NCBI GenBank assembly: GCA_902765305.1
Contig: CACWZI010000024.1
Coordinates: 1 to 48,673, forward strand
Source: an uncultured Eubacteriales bacterium
Lineage (GTDB): Bacteria > Bacillota > Clostridia > Christensenellales > Aristaeellaceae
DNA: 48,673 bases
Reading direction: 5' to 3'
Shown here: positions 40,817-48,673 of the stretch, in pieces
How positions within the stretch are numbered: the stretch's first letter is position 1
How the letters are laid out: every line of letters begins with the position of its first letter
Translations under genes and position numbers: made by a program
The notes under the pieces: generated by a model
The model's input: only the letters and a program-made list of their open reading frames with translations
What the model was told of the DNA's origin: nothing
Databases searched by the model: none

Positions 40817-42212
40817 ATTCCACCGCCTTCTTCAGCGCCTTGGCGGCCAGCTCGCTGGGCATGCGGGCGCCGGCGCCGCCGCCCTCGATGACCACGGCGA
40901 TGGCGTAGGGGTGCGCGTCGTCCTGTATGAAGCCGGTGAACCAAGCGTTGGTTTCGATCTCCTTGTTGTCGCTGACCTCGGCGGAGCCGGTCTTGCCGCC
41001 CACCCGCAGCCCGTCGATGGCGGCGCGGGTGGCGGTGCCGCTTTCCACGGTCTGATACATAAAGTCGGCAATCACCCCGGCGGTCTGCGTATCCAACACC
41101 CGCCGGTAGACCTCGCTCTTCGCAGTGGCGGTGGCCGCGCCCTGGGTATTGGCGATGCGCTGGATCAGCAGGGGCTTCATCATCACGCCGCCGTTGGCCA
41201 CTGTGCCGGAGATCATGGCCATGTGCAGCGGGGTGACCAGCACCTCGCCCTGGCCGATGCCCGCCCACACCAGGCCGTTCATGCTGTTAACGGCGGTGGG
41301 AAAGGCAGAGTTGTAGATCACAAAGTCGCCGAACTTGAAATTCTCATTGAAGCCGAAGGCCTCTGCAGTGGCCTGAAGGCGCTCAAGCCCCAGCTGGTAG
41401 GCCAGCTTGCCGAAGGTGACGTTGCAGCTGCGCTTGAAGGCGGTCTTCAGGTTCAGCGAACCGTGGGCGGTGTTCCCGGCGCAGACGATGTGTCCGCCCT
41501 CGTAATTCCACTCGCCGGAGCAGCTGAAGCCCTGGCCGGTGACGCCGGCGTCATTGGTCAGGGCGGCGGCCAGCGTGACGATCTTGAATACCGAGCCGGG
41601 GGTGTACAGCCCCTGCAGGCATCGGTTCAGGTAGGCGGTGTCCTCCACGGTGGCGTCGGGATGGCCGTTCAGGTCGTAGGGATCGTAGCTGGGCATGGAG
41701 ACCATCGCCAGGATCTCGCCGGTCTTGTAGTTGGTCACGCACACGGCGCCCCGGTAGCCCTCGGGAAATTTGTCGGCGATATACGCCTGCAGGGGGCCGT
41801 CCACGGTGATCTGTATGCTGCTGCCCACGTGGCGCTTGCTGGCGAACAGCTCGCTCAGCCGGTCCACCAGCGATGTGGAGATGTCCAGGAGCGTTGCCGA
41901 GTAGAAGGTCTCGATGCCGGTGCCGCTCATGCCGGCGGTGTCGCCCACGGTCTGGGACAGGGCCCGGCGGGCGGCGGCGTTTTTCGTGTACTGGCGGGAG
42001 CCGTCCTCGGCGGTGGTGGCCAGCAGGTTGCCGTCCCGGTCGGTGATGTCCCCCCGCAGGCTGTTGGTGGCCCGCAGGCGGCTGTTGCGCACGTCCGAGG
42101 CCCAGATGGTGCCCTGGGTGAACACCGTCATGGCAAACCAGGCAGCCAGACCCACGAACATGACGACCACCAACGTGCCGACGAGGCGCATATTGCGTCT
42201 GAGCTCCTTCAT
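40806..42212 (-). CDS. pbpA: Class B penicillin-binding protein (PbpA/FtsI-like transpeptidase)
   Basis: Cross-links peptidoglycan outside the membrane. 468 residues. N-terminal membrane helix (about residues 9-30). The active motifs are S207-x-x-K210 in GSVFK, S262-C-N264 and K407-T-G409 in GGKTGSAEV. Short dimerisation region compared with PBP2/FtsI. Start at 42212 with GGAGGTGA before it. It is the last core gene of an FHA-RodA-PBP unit, the arrangement also found in Actinobacteria. Confidence 0.93.
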   Translation of the reverse strand: MKELRRNMRLVGTLVVVMFVGLAAWFAMTVFTQGTIWASDVRNSRLRATNSLRGDITDRDGNLLATTAEDGSRQYTKNAAARRALSQTVGDTAGMSGTGIETFYSATLLDISTSLVDRLSELFASKRHVGSSIQITVDGPLQAYIADKFPEGYRGAVCVTNYKTGEILAMVSMPSYDPYDLNGHPDATVEDTAYLNRCLQGLYTPGSVFKIVTLAAALTNDAGVTGQGFSCSGEWNYEGGHIVCAGNTAHGSLNLKTAFKRSCNVTFGKLAYQLGLERLQATAEAFGFNENFKFGDFVIYNSAFPTAVNSMNGLVWAGIGQGEVLVTPLHMAMISGTVANGGVMMKPLLIQRIANTQGAATATAKSEVYRRVLDTQTAGVIADFMYQTVESGTATRAAIDGLRVGGKTGSAEVSDNKEIETNAWFTGFIQDDAHPYAIAVVIEGGGAGARMPSELAAKALKKAVEYVG

Positions 42213-42228
42213 GCGATCACCTCCCAAT

Positions 42229-42310
42229 AAATGAGGAATTAGGAATTAGGAATGAGGAATTAAGTGGCGGGGCTATTCATTCCTCATTCCTAATTCCTCA
42301 TTTCTAATTC
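42229..42310. mobile_element. Heptamer-flanked element in the RodA-PBP gap
   Basis: Left array AATGAGGAATTAGGAATTAG (42229-42262) and inverted right array (42275-42310) of ATTCCTC/ATTCCTA units around a short core AAGTGGCGGGG. The TGA of rodA directly adjoins the right array. Confidence 0.86.
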
Positions 42311-43604
42311 AATACGCGCTTTCTCTCAGTTCCAGTGTTTCGATGTCTTTGGCTTCGTCCTCGGCGTTCATCGACGACAGGCCCAGCAGGAGGCCCATGG
42401 AGAAGAAGGTGCTCACCAGCGAGGAACCACCGTAGCACACCAGGGGCAGCGTGACGCCGGACAGGGGCAGCAGCTTCGTATTTCCGCCGGCGATCAGCAT
42501 GGTCTGAAGCCCCAGCATGATCACCAGGCCGAAGGCGGTCAGCGAGTGGAAGGACGTGCGGGCGTTGAAGGCCACGATCAGGCCGCGCATGATGATCAGC
42601 ACGTAAACGGCCAGCAGGCCTACGGCGAATATCAGTCCGAATTCCTCTGTGATGGCGGCGAAAATGAAGTCGGAATGATAGAGGGGGATGTTGCGGGGCA
42701 TTCCCAGCCCCAGGCCCATGCCGAACAGCCCGCCGCTGCCTATGGCGATCAGCGCATGCACCAGCTGGTAGCCCAGGTTCTCCGGGTCGCTCCAGGGGTT
42801 TTTCCATATGGCCACGCGCCCCTGCACGTAGGGCAGCGCCCTGTAGGCCAGCACCGCCGCCACCGCGCCCATGCCCAGTCCCGCCAGGCTGATGAAGGCG
42901 TTGGAGGTGGCCACGTAGTACATGGCCACGGTGGTCAAAAAGTACAGCAGCACCGCGCCCAGGTCCTTCTCCGCCAGCAGTATGCCGCAGCAGGCCGCCG
43001 CGAAGGCGATGGTGGGAATGCACTTGACGAATCGGGGCCGCTGGGAAAAGCCGCTGGCCAGGCACAGGATCAGCACCGGCTTCATGAACTCGCTGGGCTG
43101 CACCGAGAAGCCACCCAGGCCGATCCAGTTGCGGGCGCCGTACTTGTATACGCCGATGACAGGCAGGTAGGGCGAGGCCAGCACCATAAGGCACAGCACC
43201 ATCAGGAGGGGGGTGTATCGCTTCCAGTTGCGCCAGGCGCGTATAAACGCCGCCCCGATGAACATTGCGGCGATGCCGACCACCGCGTAGATGGCCTGTG
43301 TGCGGGGGGTGACGTTGGCCTTGGCGATGTCCGACAGCGAGATCAGCCCCACGCTGCACAGCAGCAGCACCAGTATCAGTATCGCCCGGTCCACCGGCCA
43401 GACGCGGCCCATCAGCGTCGTCACCAGCCAAGTGCCCAGCGGCAGCGCCACGGCGAAGCACAGCGCCTGCACGTTGACGCCGCCCCTTTGAAAGGCGATC
43501 AGCAGCATTGCCAGGAACTGAAACACCATCACCGCGGAAAGCAGCAGGTGGGTATTGGAGCGCATCAGCGCCTTTTTCATCTTTTCAACTCTGCTTGGAG
43601 TCAT
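42309..43604 (-). CDS. rodA: FtsW/RodA-type peptidoglycan glycosyltransferase
   Basis: SEDS-family membrane glycosyltransferase of 431 residues with about ten membrane helices. Characteristic pieces include GARNWIGLGGFSVQPSEFMKP, LAEKDLGAVLLYFL, GMGLGLGMPRNIPLYHSDFIFAAITEEFG and PLSGVTLPLVCYGGSSL. It polymerises glycan strands with the PBP encoded next. The start ATG overlaps the FHA stop as ATGA. Whether it serves division or elongation is not visible. Confidence 0.95.
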   Translation of the reverse strand: MTPSRVEKMKKALMRSNTHLLLSAVMVFQFLAMLLIAFQRGGVNVQALCFAVALPLGTWLVTTLMGRVWPVDRAILILVLLLCSVGLISLSDIAKANVTPRTQAIYAVVGIAAMFIGAAFIRAWRNWKRYTPLLMVLCLMVLASPYLPVIGVYKYGARNWIGLGGFSVQPSEFMKPVLILCLASGFSQRPRFVKCIPTIAFAAACCGILLAEKDLGAVLLYFLTTVAMYYVATSNAFISLAGLGMGAVAAVLAYRALPYVQGRVAIWKNPWSDPENLGYQLVHALIAIGSGGLFGMGLGLGMPRNIPLYHSDFIFAAITEEFGLIFAVGLLAVYVLIIMRGLIVAFNARTSFHSLTAFGLVIMLGLQTMLIAGGNTKLLPLSGVTLPLVCYGGSSLVSTFFSMGLLLGLSSMNAEDEAKDIETLELRESAY

Positions 43605-44134
43605 ACTTCCGTTTCCTCAAGGAACAGGTCCTCATTTCCGTCTGGAAAATCCGCCGCTTCCCCATCCATCTCTTCCGCCATCCTGCCGTCGGTGAGTACC
43701 AGCAGCAGGCGCACCCGGCCGAGCGTGAATTCGCTGCCGTCGCCCAGAAGCAGGGTTTCGGCACGGTGGCCGTCGGCGTCCCGCATCGCTGCGCCGGGAC
43801 GGGCCTGTATGAGCAGCCCCTGGTCGGTCAGCTGGAAGTAGGCGTGCTTGCGCCGGATGCTGGCGTGGCGGATTCGGATGTCCGAGCGGCGAAGCGCGCC
43901 GATCATGCCCTCGCGGATCACCGGGTAGCGCATGCCCCGGCAGGCCTTGCCGTCGCCTTCCAGCACCAGCAGCTCGCCGCTCAGCCCGGTCTGGGGCGAT
44001 AAGCGCCGAAGCACACCGGCCCGTCGGCTGTCGATGATGGTGATTCGCCATGCCCGCAGCACGATCAGTACCATCAGCGCGGCGAATACGTACCGTGCCC
44101 CCAGGGCGACAAGCTCGTACAGGCCTTCGGACAT
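43601..44134 (-). CDS. FHA-domain membrane protein
   Basis: Protein of 177 residues with an N-terminal membrane helix (LVALGARYVFAALMVLIVL) and a C-terminal FHA domain (IGALRRSDIRIRHASIRRKHAYF, then LLLGDGSEFTLGRVRLLL). FHA domains bind phosphothreonine. In similar operons FHA proteins link a Ser/Thr kinase to RodA and PBP. No kinase is in this window. Stop codon overlaps the RodA start. Confidence 0.9.
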   Translation of the reverse strand: MSEGLYELVALGARYVFAALMVLIVLRAWRITIIDSRRAGVLRRLSPQTGLSGELLVLEGDGKACRGMRYPVIREGMIGALRRSDIRIRHASIRRKHAYFQLTDQGLLIQARPGAAMRDADGHRAETLLLGDGSEFTLGRVRLLLVLTDGRMAEEMDGEAADFPDGNEDLFLEETEV

Positions 44135-44174
44135 CGCGAAACACCTCGCCTTCTGACATAGATTATCATTTTAT

Positions 44175-44203
44175 ATTATACGCCCGCGCCATTAACGGCG
44201 CAA
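44175..44203 (-). promoter_or_regulatory. Promoter of the FHA-rodA-pbpA unit
   Basis: On the minus strand TTGCGC (44198-44203), 17-base spacer, TATAAT (44175-44180). Confidence 0.75.
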
Positions 44204-44281
44204 GGCGGCGAGAGCCGGGCGCGTGGAACATCATTGTGACGAAATAACAGCGAAAACGGTCGAATTGTACCGAAATTACCA

Positions 44282-44311
44282 ATGACAGAGGGGGTGGGAT
44301 AGTGGTATAAT
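44282..44311 (+). promoter_or_regulatory. Promoter of the spoIID-caspase unit
   Basis: ATGACA (44282-44287), 18-base spacer, extended -10 TGGTATAAT (TATAAT 44306-44311). The heptamer array starts two bases further on, inside the expected leader. Confidence 0.65.
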
Positions 44312-44312
44312 C

Positions 44313-44360
44313 GGAATGAGGAATGAGGAATGAGGAATGAGGAATGAGGAATGAGGAATG
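44313..44360 (+). repeat. GGAATGA heptamer array (6.9 copies)
   Basis: Six perfect tandem GGAATGA units and a seventh partial, followed by GGGGACAGCCCGG. Single-sided: no inverted partner is close. It falls in the probable 5' leader of the spoIID-type gene. The stretch 44135-44454 otherwise holds two divergent promoters and no gene. Confidence 0.92.
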
Positions 44361-44454
44361 GGGACAGCCCGGTGTTTAAGTGTCGCGGGGACTGTCAATA
44401 ATTGGAAATACAACGATAAATCCGGGCTGGCGTTTGCCGGCCCACGGAGGCGCT

Positions 44455-46419
44455 ATGATATATAGGTTGATTTGTGTACTGCTGATTGTTGTGCTGGCGC
44501 TGCCGGCGTCGGCATTGGGGGAGGGCATGATCGAATGGGACCGGGCGACCGTGGAGGTCGAAGCCAAGGCACCCCCCGAGCCGGAGGAGACGACGGCTTC
44601 CTTTGAGGGGATGACCACGCTGCCACCGGCGGACGCGCTGAAGACGGAGGGCCCGTTGGTGCCCGTCGATTTGCCGGAGGCACCTGCCAAAGAATCGGGG
44701 GCATCTGCCGATGCGCCGGCGACAGCGACCCCGGAGGTGACGTTCGCGCCGATCCCGGAGGCGGATATCGGGGGCGACGGTCTGCTGCGGGTGGAGTTGC
44801 GCTCGCTGGGCAAGCCTGCGCAGCTGCACCTGACGCTGTCGGGCAGCTATGCCGTGGATTCGGACCCCGGCTTTCGCTTCGACTCAGGTGCCGCTGTTAT
44901 GCTGGCGGCGGTGCGGGACCGGGTTTGGCTTTCCGTCGGCGGCCTGAGCATCGACATGGGCAAGACGCTGACGCTGACCCGCCACCGCGTGGCTGAGGGC
45001 GTGGAGAACGGCATACGCATTGATGAAGCGGAGAGCGACGCCCTGTATTGCGGCGACCTGACCGTCACCGCCCGGGGCAGCGGCCTGCGCTGCGTGCTGA
45101 CCCTGCCGGTGGAGGATTACCTGTACGGCGTGGTGGCCTACGAGATGAGCGACCGCTTTCCGCTGGAGGCGTTGAAGGCCCAGGCCGTAGCGGCCCGCAC
45201 CTACGCCATGAAGCGCAAGGCAGGGGCAGGCGCGCGGGATTACGACGTGGTGGATACCACCGCCGATCAGGTGTTCAAGGGCTTCGATCCCGGGTATGCC
45301 AAGGTCATCCGCGCCGTGGATGATACCCGGGGTGTGGTGGGGCTGTACGACGGCGACTTTGCCACCTGCTACTACACCGCGAGCAACGGCGGCCAGACGG
45401 CCCTGCCCAGCCAGATCTGGGGCGGCGACGGCGATGACGGCTACCTGTCGATGGCAGACGATCCCTACGACCTGGAAAATCCGAGCAGCCTGCAAAACGA
45501 GCTGACCGTCTCAACCACATGCGCGGGCAGCGCGGCGCTGAAATCCATGCTGGAATCGGCGCTGGGGAAGGTGATGGCGTCGGCGGGCGTCAGCGAGGGC
45601 CGCTGGGCGTTCGATTCCATCGCCGCAATCAGGCCGGTGAATCCCCGGTTCGAGGGCAGCCGGATGGTCGAGGGGCTGGCATTCGACCTCCGGGCGAAGC
45701 TGCTGCAGCCCGCGGCGACGCCGGAGCCCACCCCGACGCCGGAGCCCTCGCCATTCCCCGACGGCATCCAGGCATCCCCGGTCACGGGTCCGACGGCGTC
45801 CGAATCCGCCGACGAACCGACCGAGCCGCCGATGGCGTGGGTATTGTCCGACGACATCTACACGGTGACGCTGGACGTGTATGCGCAGATCAAGGATGGC
45901 CTGTCTCTGGGGCTGAACGGGGCGGATTACGAGCTGATGGATGTGGAAATGATACCGAATGATGCCGGCGAGCCGCAGGCCTTCAGGCTGATCATGCGAC
46001 GGTATGGCCACGGCGTGGGCATGAGCCAGCGCGGCGCACAGTGGATGGCCGGACACTGCGACATGACCTGGCGGGAGATACTGGCCTTCTACTATCCCGG
46101 CATGGCGCTGGCCCGCATGGACTGGCCCGACATGACCCTGACGGCGCTGGAAGAGCTGCCTTCCAGGGCAGGCGCGGCCCGGCCGGAGCCGACCTATCGG
46201 CCCTTGCCCGACCCCGGGGACGGCGAGCATTACGCCACGGTGAATGCCACCGCCCTGAACGTGCGCCAGCAGCCCTCGACAGACGCCGCTGTTCTCGAAC
46301 AGCTGGCGCAGGGGCGGCGGGTGGTTGCGGCTACCGACGCCGACGCGGACGGCTGGGTGAAGGTCCACACCGGCGAAGTGGACGGATTCGTGAAAGCGGA
46401 GTATCTTGTGGGAGAGTAA
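44455..46419 (+). CDS. SpoIID/LytB-domain lytic transglycosylase-like protein with SH3 tail
   Basis: Exported cell-wall protein of 654 residues. Signal peptide MIYRLICVLLIVVLALPASA. The SpoIID domain spans about residues 110-580; the catalytic Glu230 lies in GVVAYEMSDRFPLEALKAQAVAARTYAMK, with TADQVFKGF, YYTASNGGQT and YGHGVGMSQRGAQWMA further on. A Thr/Pro linker (TPEPTPTPEPSP) interrupts the domain. A bacterial SH3 module ends it (ATALNVRQQPSTDAAVLEQL). SpoIID cleaves denuded glycan strands; here it is probably a general wall enzyme. Start at 44455 is set by CGGAGG. Confidence 0.92.
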   Translation: MIYRLICVLLIVVLALPASALGEGMIEWDRATVEVEAKAPPEPEETTASFEGMTTLPPADALKTEGPLVPVDLPEAPAKESGASADAPATATPEVTFAPIPEADIGGDGLLRVELRSLGKPAQLHLTLSGSYAVDSDPGFRFDSGAAVMLAAVRDRVWLSVGGLSIDMGKTLTLTRHRVAEGVENGIRIDEAESDALYCGDLTVTARGSGLRCVLTLPVEDYLYGVVAYEMSDRFPLEALKAQAVAARTYAMKRKAGAGARDYDVVDTTADQVFKGFDPGYAKVIRAVDDTRGVVGLYDGDFATCYYTASNGGQTALPSQIWGGDGDDGYLSMADDPYDLENPSSLQNELTVSTTCAGSAALKSMLESALGKVMASAGVSEGRWAFDSIAAIRPVNPRFEGSRMVEGLAFDLRAKLLQPAATPEPTPTPEPSPFPDGIQASPVTGPTASESADEPTEPPMAWVLSDDIYTVTLDVYAQIKDGLSLGLNGADYELMDVEMIPNDAGEPQAFRLIMRRYGHGVGMSQRGAQWMAGHCDMTWREILAFYYPGMALARMDWPDMTLTALEELPSRAGAARPEPTYRPLPDPGDGEHYATVNATALNVRQQPSTDAAVLEQLAQGRRVVAATDADADGWVKVHTGEVDGFVKAEYLVGE

Positions 46420-46437
46420 AACCCAATCCGGAGTAAC

Positions 46438-48477
46438 ATGAAAATGCGAAGACGCTTCCTTGCCATACTGGCGCTGATCGCCATGGCCACGGCCATCCTG
46501 CCGGGGCCGCTTGGCGTGGCCTTTGCACAGGCGGACGCGGAGCAGGTCAATACCCTTACAGCGGGGGCGCTGGTCGAGGTGGACCTGGATGCGGGAGAGG
46601 CGGTGTATGATTTCGTCGCTCCGTCGGGCAGCGTTTACGATGTATGGCTGTTCCCTGCGGCGGCGGAAGCGCCGGCAGTCGAAGCCAGGCTGTGGCGGGG
46701 GGATCGGCTGGTCGCCGAGGGGGAAGGGCGCATGCCCGTTCTGAGCCTTCGACTGGCTGCCGGGACCGAATATCGATTGGAGCTGAGGGGATCGGGGCGC
46801 GGGCAGCTGGAGCTGGCCCGGCACGCCCTCTCCCGCTGCTTTGCGCTGCCGATGCTGCTGAAGGCCGGTGGCGATGCCTATTCCAAGGCCTTCGTGCGGG
46901 AGGGCGACGTCCACTGGTACGCCCTGGATGCGGATTCGGAGCAGCCTGTGTCGCTGTTGGCGGTTCCCGGGCGGCAGGACATGCGGCTGGACGCGCTGCT
47001 GATCGACGACGGAGGGCGGCTGCTCAAGGCGGGAAATCATACCGCCGGAGGCGCGAGCCTGCTGGACTTTGTTCCCGAGGCGGGCAAGCGTTACCGGGTG
47101 CGGATATCCTGCCTGGAGGGCGGGACAGGTCTGTATGAGCTGAGGCTGAACCGCCTGACGGGCGACGCGCTGCCGGAGCGGGTGAGCCTGTCCCGTCGAA
47201 GCGTGATCATCGAGGGCCGGGACACCGTGGCACTGGCGGCGAACGTCAGCCCCGAAGGCGCGGCGGATACGCTGTATTGGGAGAGCGCCCAGAGCACGGT
47301 GGCCCGGGTGGACAGCCGTGGCCGGGTGACCGGGCGGGCGGCGGGTCAGACGGTGATCACGGCTTACGCCCCTGGGGGCGTCAGCGATTTCTGCGTGGTT
47401 GAGGTACATCCGGTGGCGGTGACGGGCGTGGCGCTGCTGTCGGGGCAGATGACCCTGAGCGTGGGCGACGACGCGGCCATCGAGTGCGACGTGATGCCGG
47501 AGAACGCCACCAACACCCGCCTGGTCTACGAGGCGCGGCCCGAGGGCATCGTCGGGATCGACACCCGCGGCGTGCTGCGGGGCATCGCCGAGGGCGACGC
47601 CACCGTGACCGTCAGCGCCCAGGACGGGGGTTTTTCCGACACCCTGACGGTACACGTCAACCCGGCGCCCCGGCGCTGGCGGGCATTGCTGGTGGGAGAG
47701 CAGAACTATGCCGAGGGCGTGGCGGCGGTGCGCATCGGATCGATCCATTCGGTTTCCGGCATGCGCAGCATGCTTGAAAACCTGTCCTTCGACGGGGCCA
47801 GGTTCCAGGTGGATACGCTGCTGGATGCCTCCCGGGACGAGGTGCTGGCGGGCATAGAGAGCGGCTTTTCAGAGGCTGATGACCGCGACCTTTCCCTGTT
47901 TTACATCACCTGTCACGGCTATTACGCCGGGGGCATGACCTGCCTGCAGATGTACGACGGTTCGATCCTCGCGGCGGCGGAGCTCGCCCAGGCGCTGCGC
48001 GATGTGAAGGGAGACGTGCTGGTGGTGATCGACTGCTGCGGCAGCGGCGGCGTCATCGGCAGGGCCAGCAGCACCGCCGATATCCTCAAGGGCATCGACG
48101 GGGTGTTTGACGGGAATCTGGGGCCTTCGGTAATGGGCACCAGTCGCTTCAGGGTGCTGGCCAGCGCCGCGCTGGAGCAGGAGAGCTACCGCGTCAGCTT
48201 TAACAGCAGCGCCGGCGAATCGGACATGTCCACCGTGTTTGCCCGGGCCCTGTGCGAGGCAGGGGGATGGAACATCGACCGGGGCACGGGCACGGCGCTG
48301 CGCGCGGATCGGAACTATGACGGTCGGGTGACCCTGACGGAGTTGTACACCTATGTCGCCCGCAGAGTGATGTGGTATCTGAACCTGACCGCGACTTTGA
48401 ACGGGGTCACAGATCAATACGTGCAGACCGTCCAGCTCTGGCCGGAAGGGGACGGGCTGGTGGTGATGCAGCGATAA
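46438..48477 (+). CDS. Exported caspase-like (C14) protease with Big2 and PPC-like domains
   Basis: Secreted cysteine protease of 679 residues. Signal peptide (LAILALIAMATAILPGPLGVAFA). Two PPC-like beta domains (about 35-130 and 140-240), two Big2 Ig-like domains (about 248-325 and 328-408), then a caspase fold (412-670). Catalytic His493 lies in YITCHGYY and Cys534 in VIDCCGSGG. An EF-hand-like loop (DRNYDGRVTLTE, 624-635) may bind calcium, which activates many metacaspases. GGAG lies 5 bases before the start. It is 18 bases after the SpoIID gene, so they form an operon. Confidence 0.92.
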   Translation: MKMRRRFLAILALIAMATAILPGPLGVAFAQADAEQVNTLTAGALVEVDLDAGEAVYDFVAPSGSVYDVWLFPAAAEAPAVEARLWRGDRLVAEGEGRMPVLSLRLAAGTEYRLELRGSGRGQLELARHALSRCFALPMLLKAGGDAYSKAFVREGDVHWYALDADSEQPVSLLAVPGRQDMRLDALLIDDGGRLLKAGNHTAGGASLLDFVPEAGKRYRVRISCLEGGTGLYELRLNRLTGDALPERVSLSRRSVIIEGRDTVALAANVSPEGAADTLYWESAQSTVARVDSRGRVTGRAAGQTVITAYAPGGVSDFCVVEVHPVAVTGVALLSGQMTLSVGDDAAIECDVMPENATNTRLVYEARPEGIVGIDTRGVLRGIAEGDATVTVSAQDGGFSDTLTVHVNPAPRRWRALLVGEQNYAEGVAAVRIGSIHSVSGMRSMLENLSFDGARFQVDTLLDASRDEVLAGIESGFSEADDRDLSLFYITCHGYYAGGMTCLQMYDGSILAAAELAQALRDVKGDVLVVIDCCGSGGVIGRASSTADILKGIDGVFDGNLGPSVMGTSRFRVLASAALEQESYRVSFNSSAGESDMSTVFARALCEAGGWNIDRGTGTALRADRNYDGRVTLTELYTYVARRVMWYLNLTATLNGVTDQYVQTVQLWPEGDGLVVMQR

Positions 48478-48480
48478 CGC

Positions 48481-48516
48481 AAAAAAGGATTTGCCAGTGA
48501 AGGCGAATCCTTTTTT
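48481..48516 (+). terminator. Terminator of the spoIID-caspase operon
   Basis: AAAAAAGGATT / AATCCTTTTTT arms with a T-run, beginning 3 bases after the stop codon. Confidence 0.9.
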
Positions 48517-48531
48517 GGTGGTTGAAGTGTC

Positions 48532-48556
48532 GTGGCGGCAAGGGTGCCGCCGCTAC
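48532..48556. repeat. REP-like hairpin, single copy
   Basis: GTGGCGGCAAGGG...GCCGCCGCTAC, same family as the clusters at 17265-17367 and 40206-40369. Confidence 0.85.
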
Positions 48557-48574
48557 GAGTGGGAGGATATGGGC

Positions 48575-48673
48575 AAATTCTGATTTATCGAGCTGTTGGT
48601 GGAAAAGCAGAGGGTAGTACAAAGGGAACAGGGAACAGTCAACAGGGAACAGGAAAAGCCGCGCACGGAATGT
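48575..48673 (-). repeat. Right copy of the window-end inverted repeat
   Basis: Reverse complement of 16-114 with two mismatches. It begins with the ACTGATTTATCGAGC-like arm (TTCTGATTTATCGAGC) and contains the heptamers GGGAACA, GGGAACA, GTCAACA and GGGAACA, followed by GGAAAAGC. Confidence 0.92.

Noticed and set aside
42229-42310. Heptamer elements as ordinary terminators
   Set aside because: They lie between co-directional operon genes, lack T-runs, and their arms are tandem arrays; the one at 34939-34975 has a separate hairpin for that role.
45511-47748. 745-codon open frame on the minus strand
   Set aside because: Shadow of the SpoIID and caspase genes.

Overview
The window is a piece of a high-GC (roughly 60 percent, strong G/C third positions) Gram-positive chromosome. 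Gram-positive Clostridia are suggested by a SpoIID-type protein, an OhrR with the Bacillus-type motif, a PTS with HPr, PucR and DeoR regulators, strong AGGAGG ribosome sites and near-consensus sigma-A promoters. The exact genus is not determined; a gut or rumen Clostridia lineage is my inference. No rRNA, tRNA or CRISPR array was seen.

Layout. 1-7.5 kb: gyrB and gyrA, with a small four-helix-bundle gene between them bounded by inverted arrays of the heptamer GGGAACA. A 1.9 kb insertion carrying a secreted Ig-like protein follows gyrA, and beyond it lies a second, displaced copy of the gyrA 3' end. 7.5-9.1 kb: AT-richer accessory genes (zinc ribbon, XRE regulator, RelE/NadS-type toxin-antitoxin pair). 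9.1-12.8 kb: sugar kinase, FMN reductase, GreA, a nested repeat element, then a TSCPD protein-flavodoxin-OhrR operon. 12.7-22.5 kb: HAD phosphatase, HPr, DeoR regulator and a complete IIA/IIB/IIC ascorbate-type PTS with a frameshifted UlaG, facing a divergent UlaE, beta-propeller, UlaF/AraD operon. Repeated TGTTCRTWT boxes lie in the divergent promoter region and also over the HPr promoter. 22.6-29.4 kb: small secreted proteins, an HPr-like protein, PucR, an HD-GYP-like protein, then an AT-rich island with an Rpn nuclease remnant, BrnTA toxin-antitoxin and duplicated XRE genes. 29.4-36 kb: argF-carA-carB, in which CarB is fused to a DapF domain. 36-40.8 kb: a large secreted repeat protein, an ABC transporter and a DUF5655-like protein. 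40.8-44.2 kb: FHA-RodA-PBP cell-wall operon. 44.3-48.5 kb: exported SpoIID and exported caspase-like protease.

How the genes work together: arginine and pyrimidine precursor synthesis (argF, carAB) is joined to the lysine/peptidoglycan precursor step through the DapF domain. The PTS block imports and phosphorylates an ascorbate-like acid sugar and sends it to the pentose phosphate pathway. The FHA-RodA-PBP block builds septal or side-wall peptidoglycan.

The most unusual theme is intergenic. Tandem 7-bp repeats of three sequences (GGGAACA, GGAATGA/GGAATTA, GTTAGGG) appear repeatedly, usually as inverted pairs close to stop codons. Two of the families share the same junction GGAATGGCGG. One copy encloses the four-helix-bundle gene. 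This looks like a family of small mobile elements. The two ends of the window are themselves inverted copies of one such repeat.
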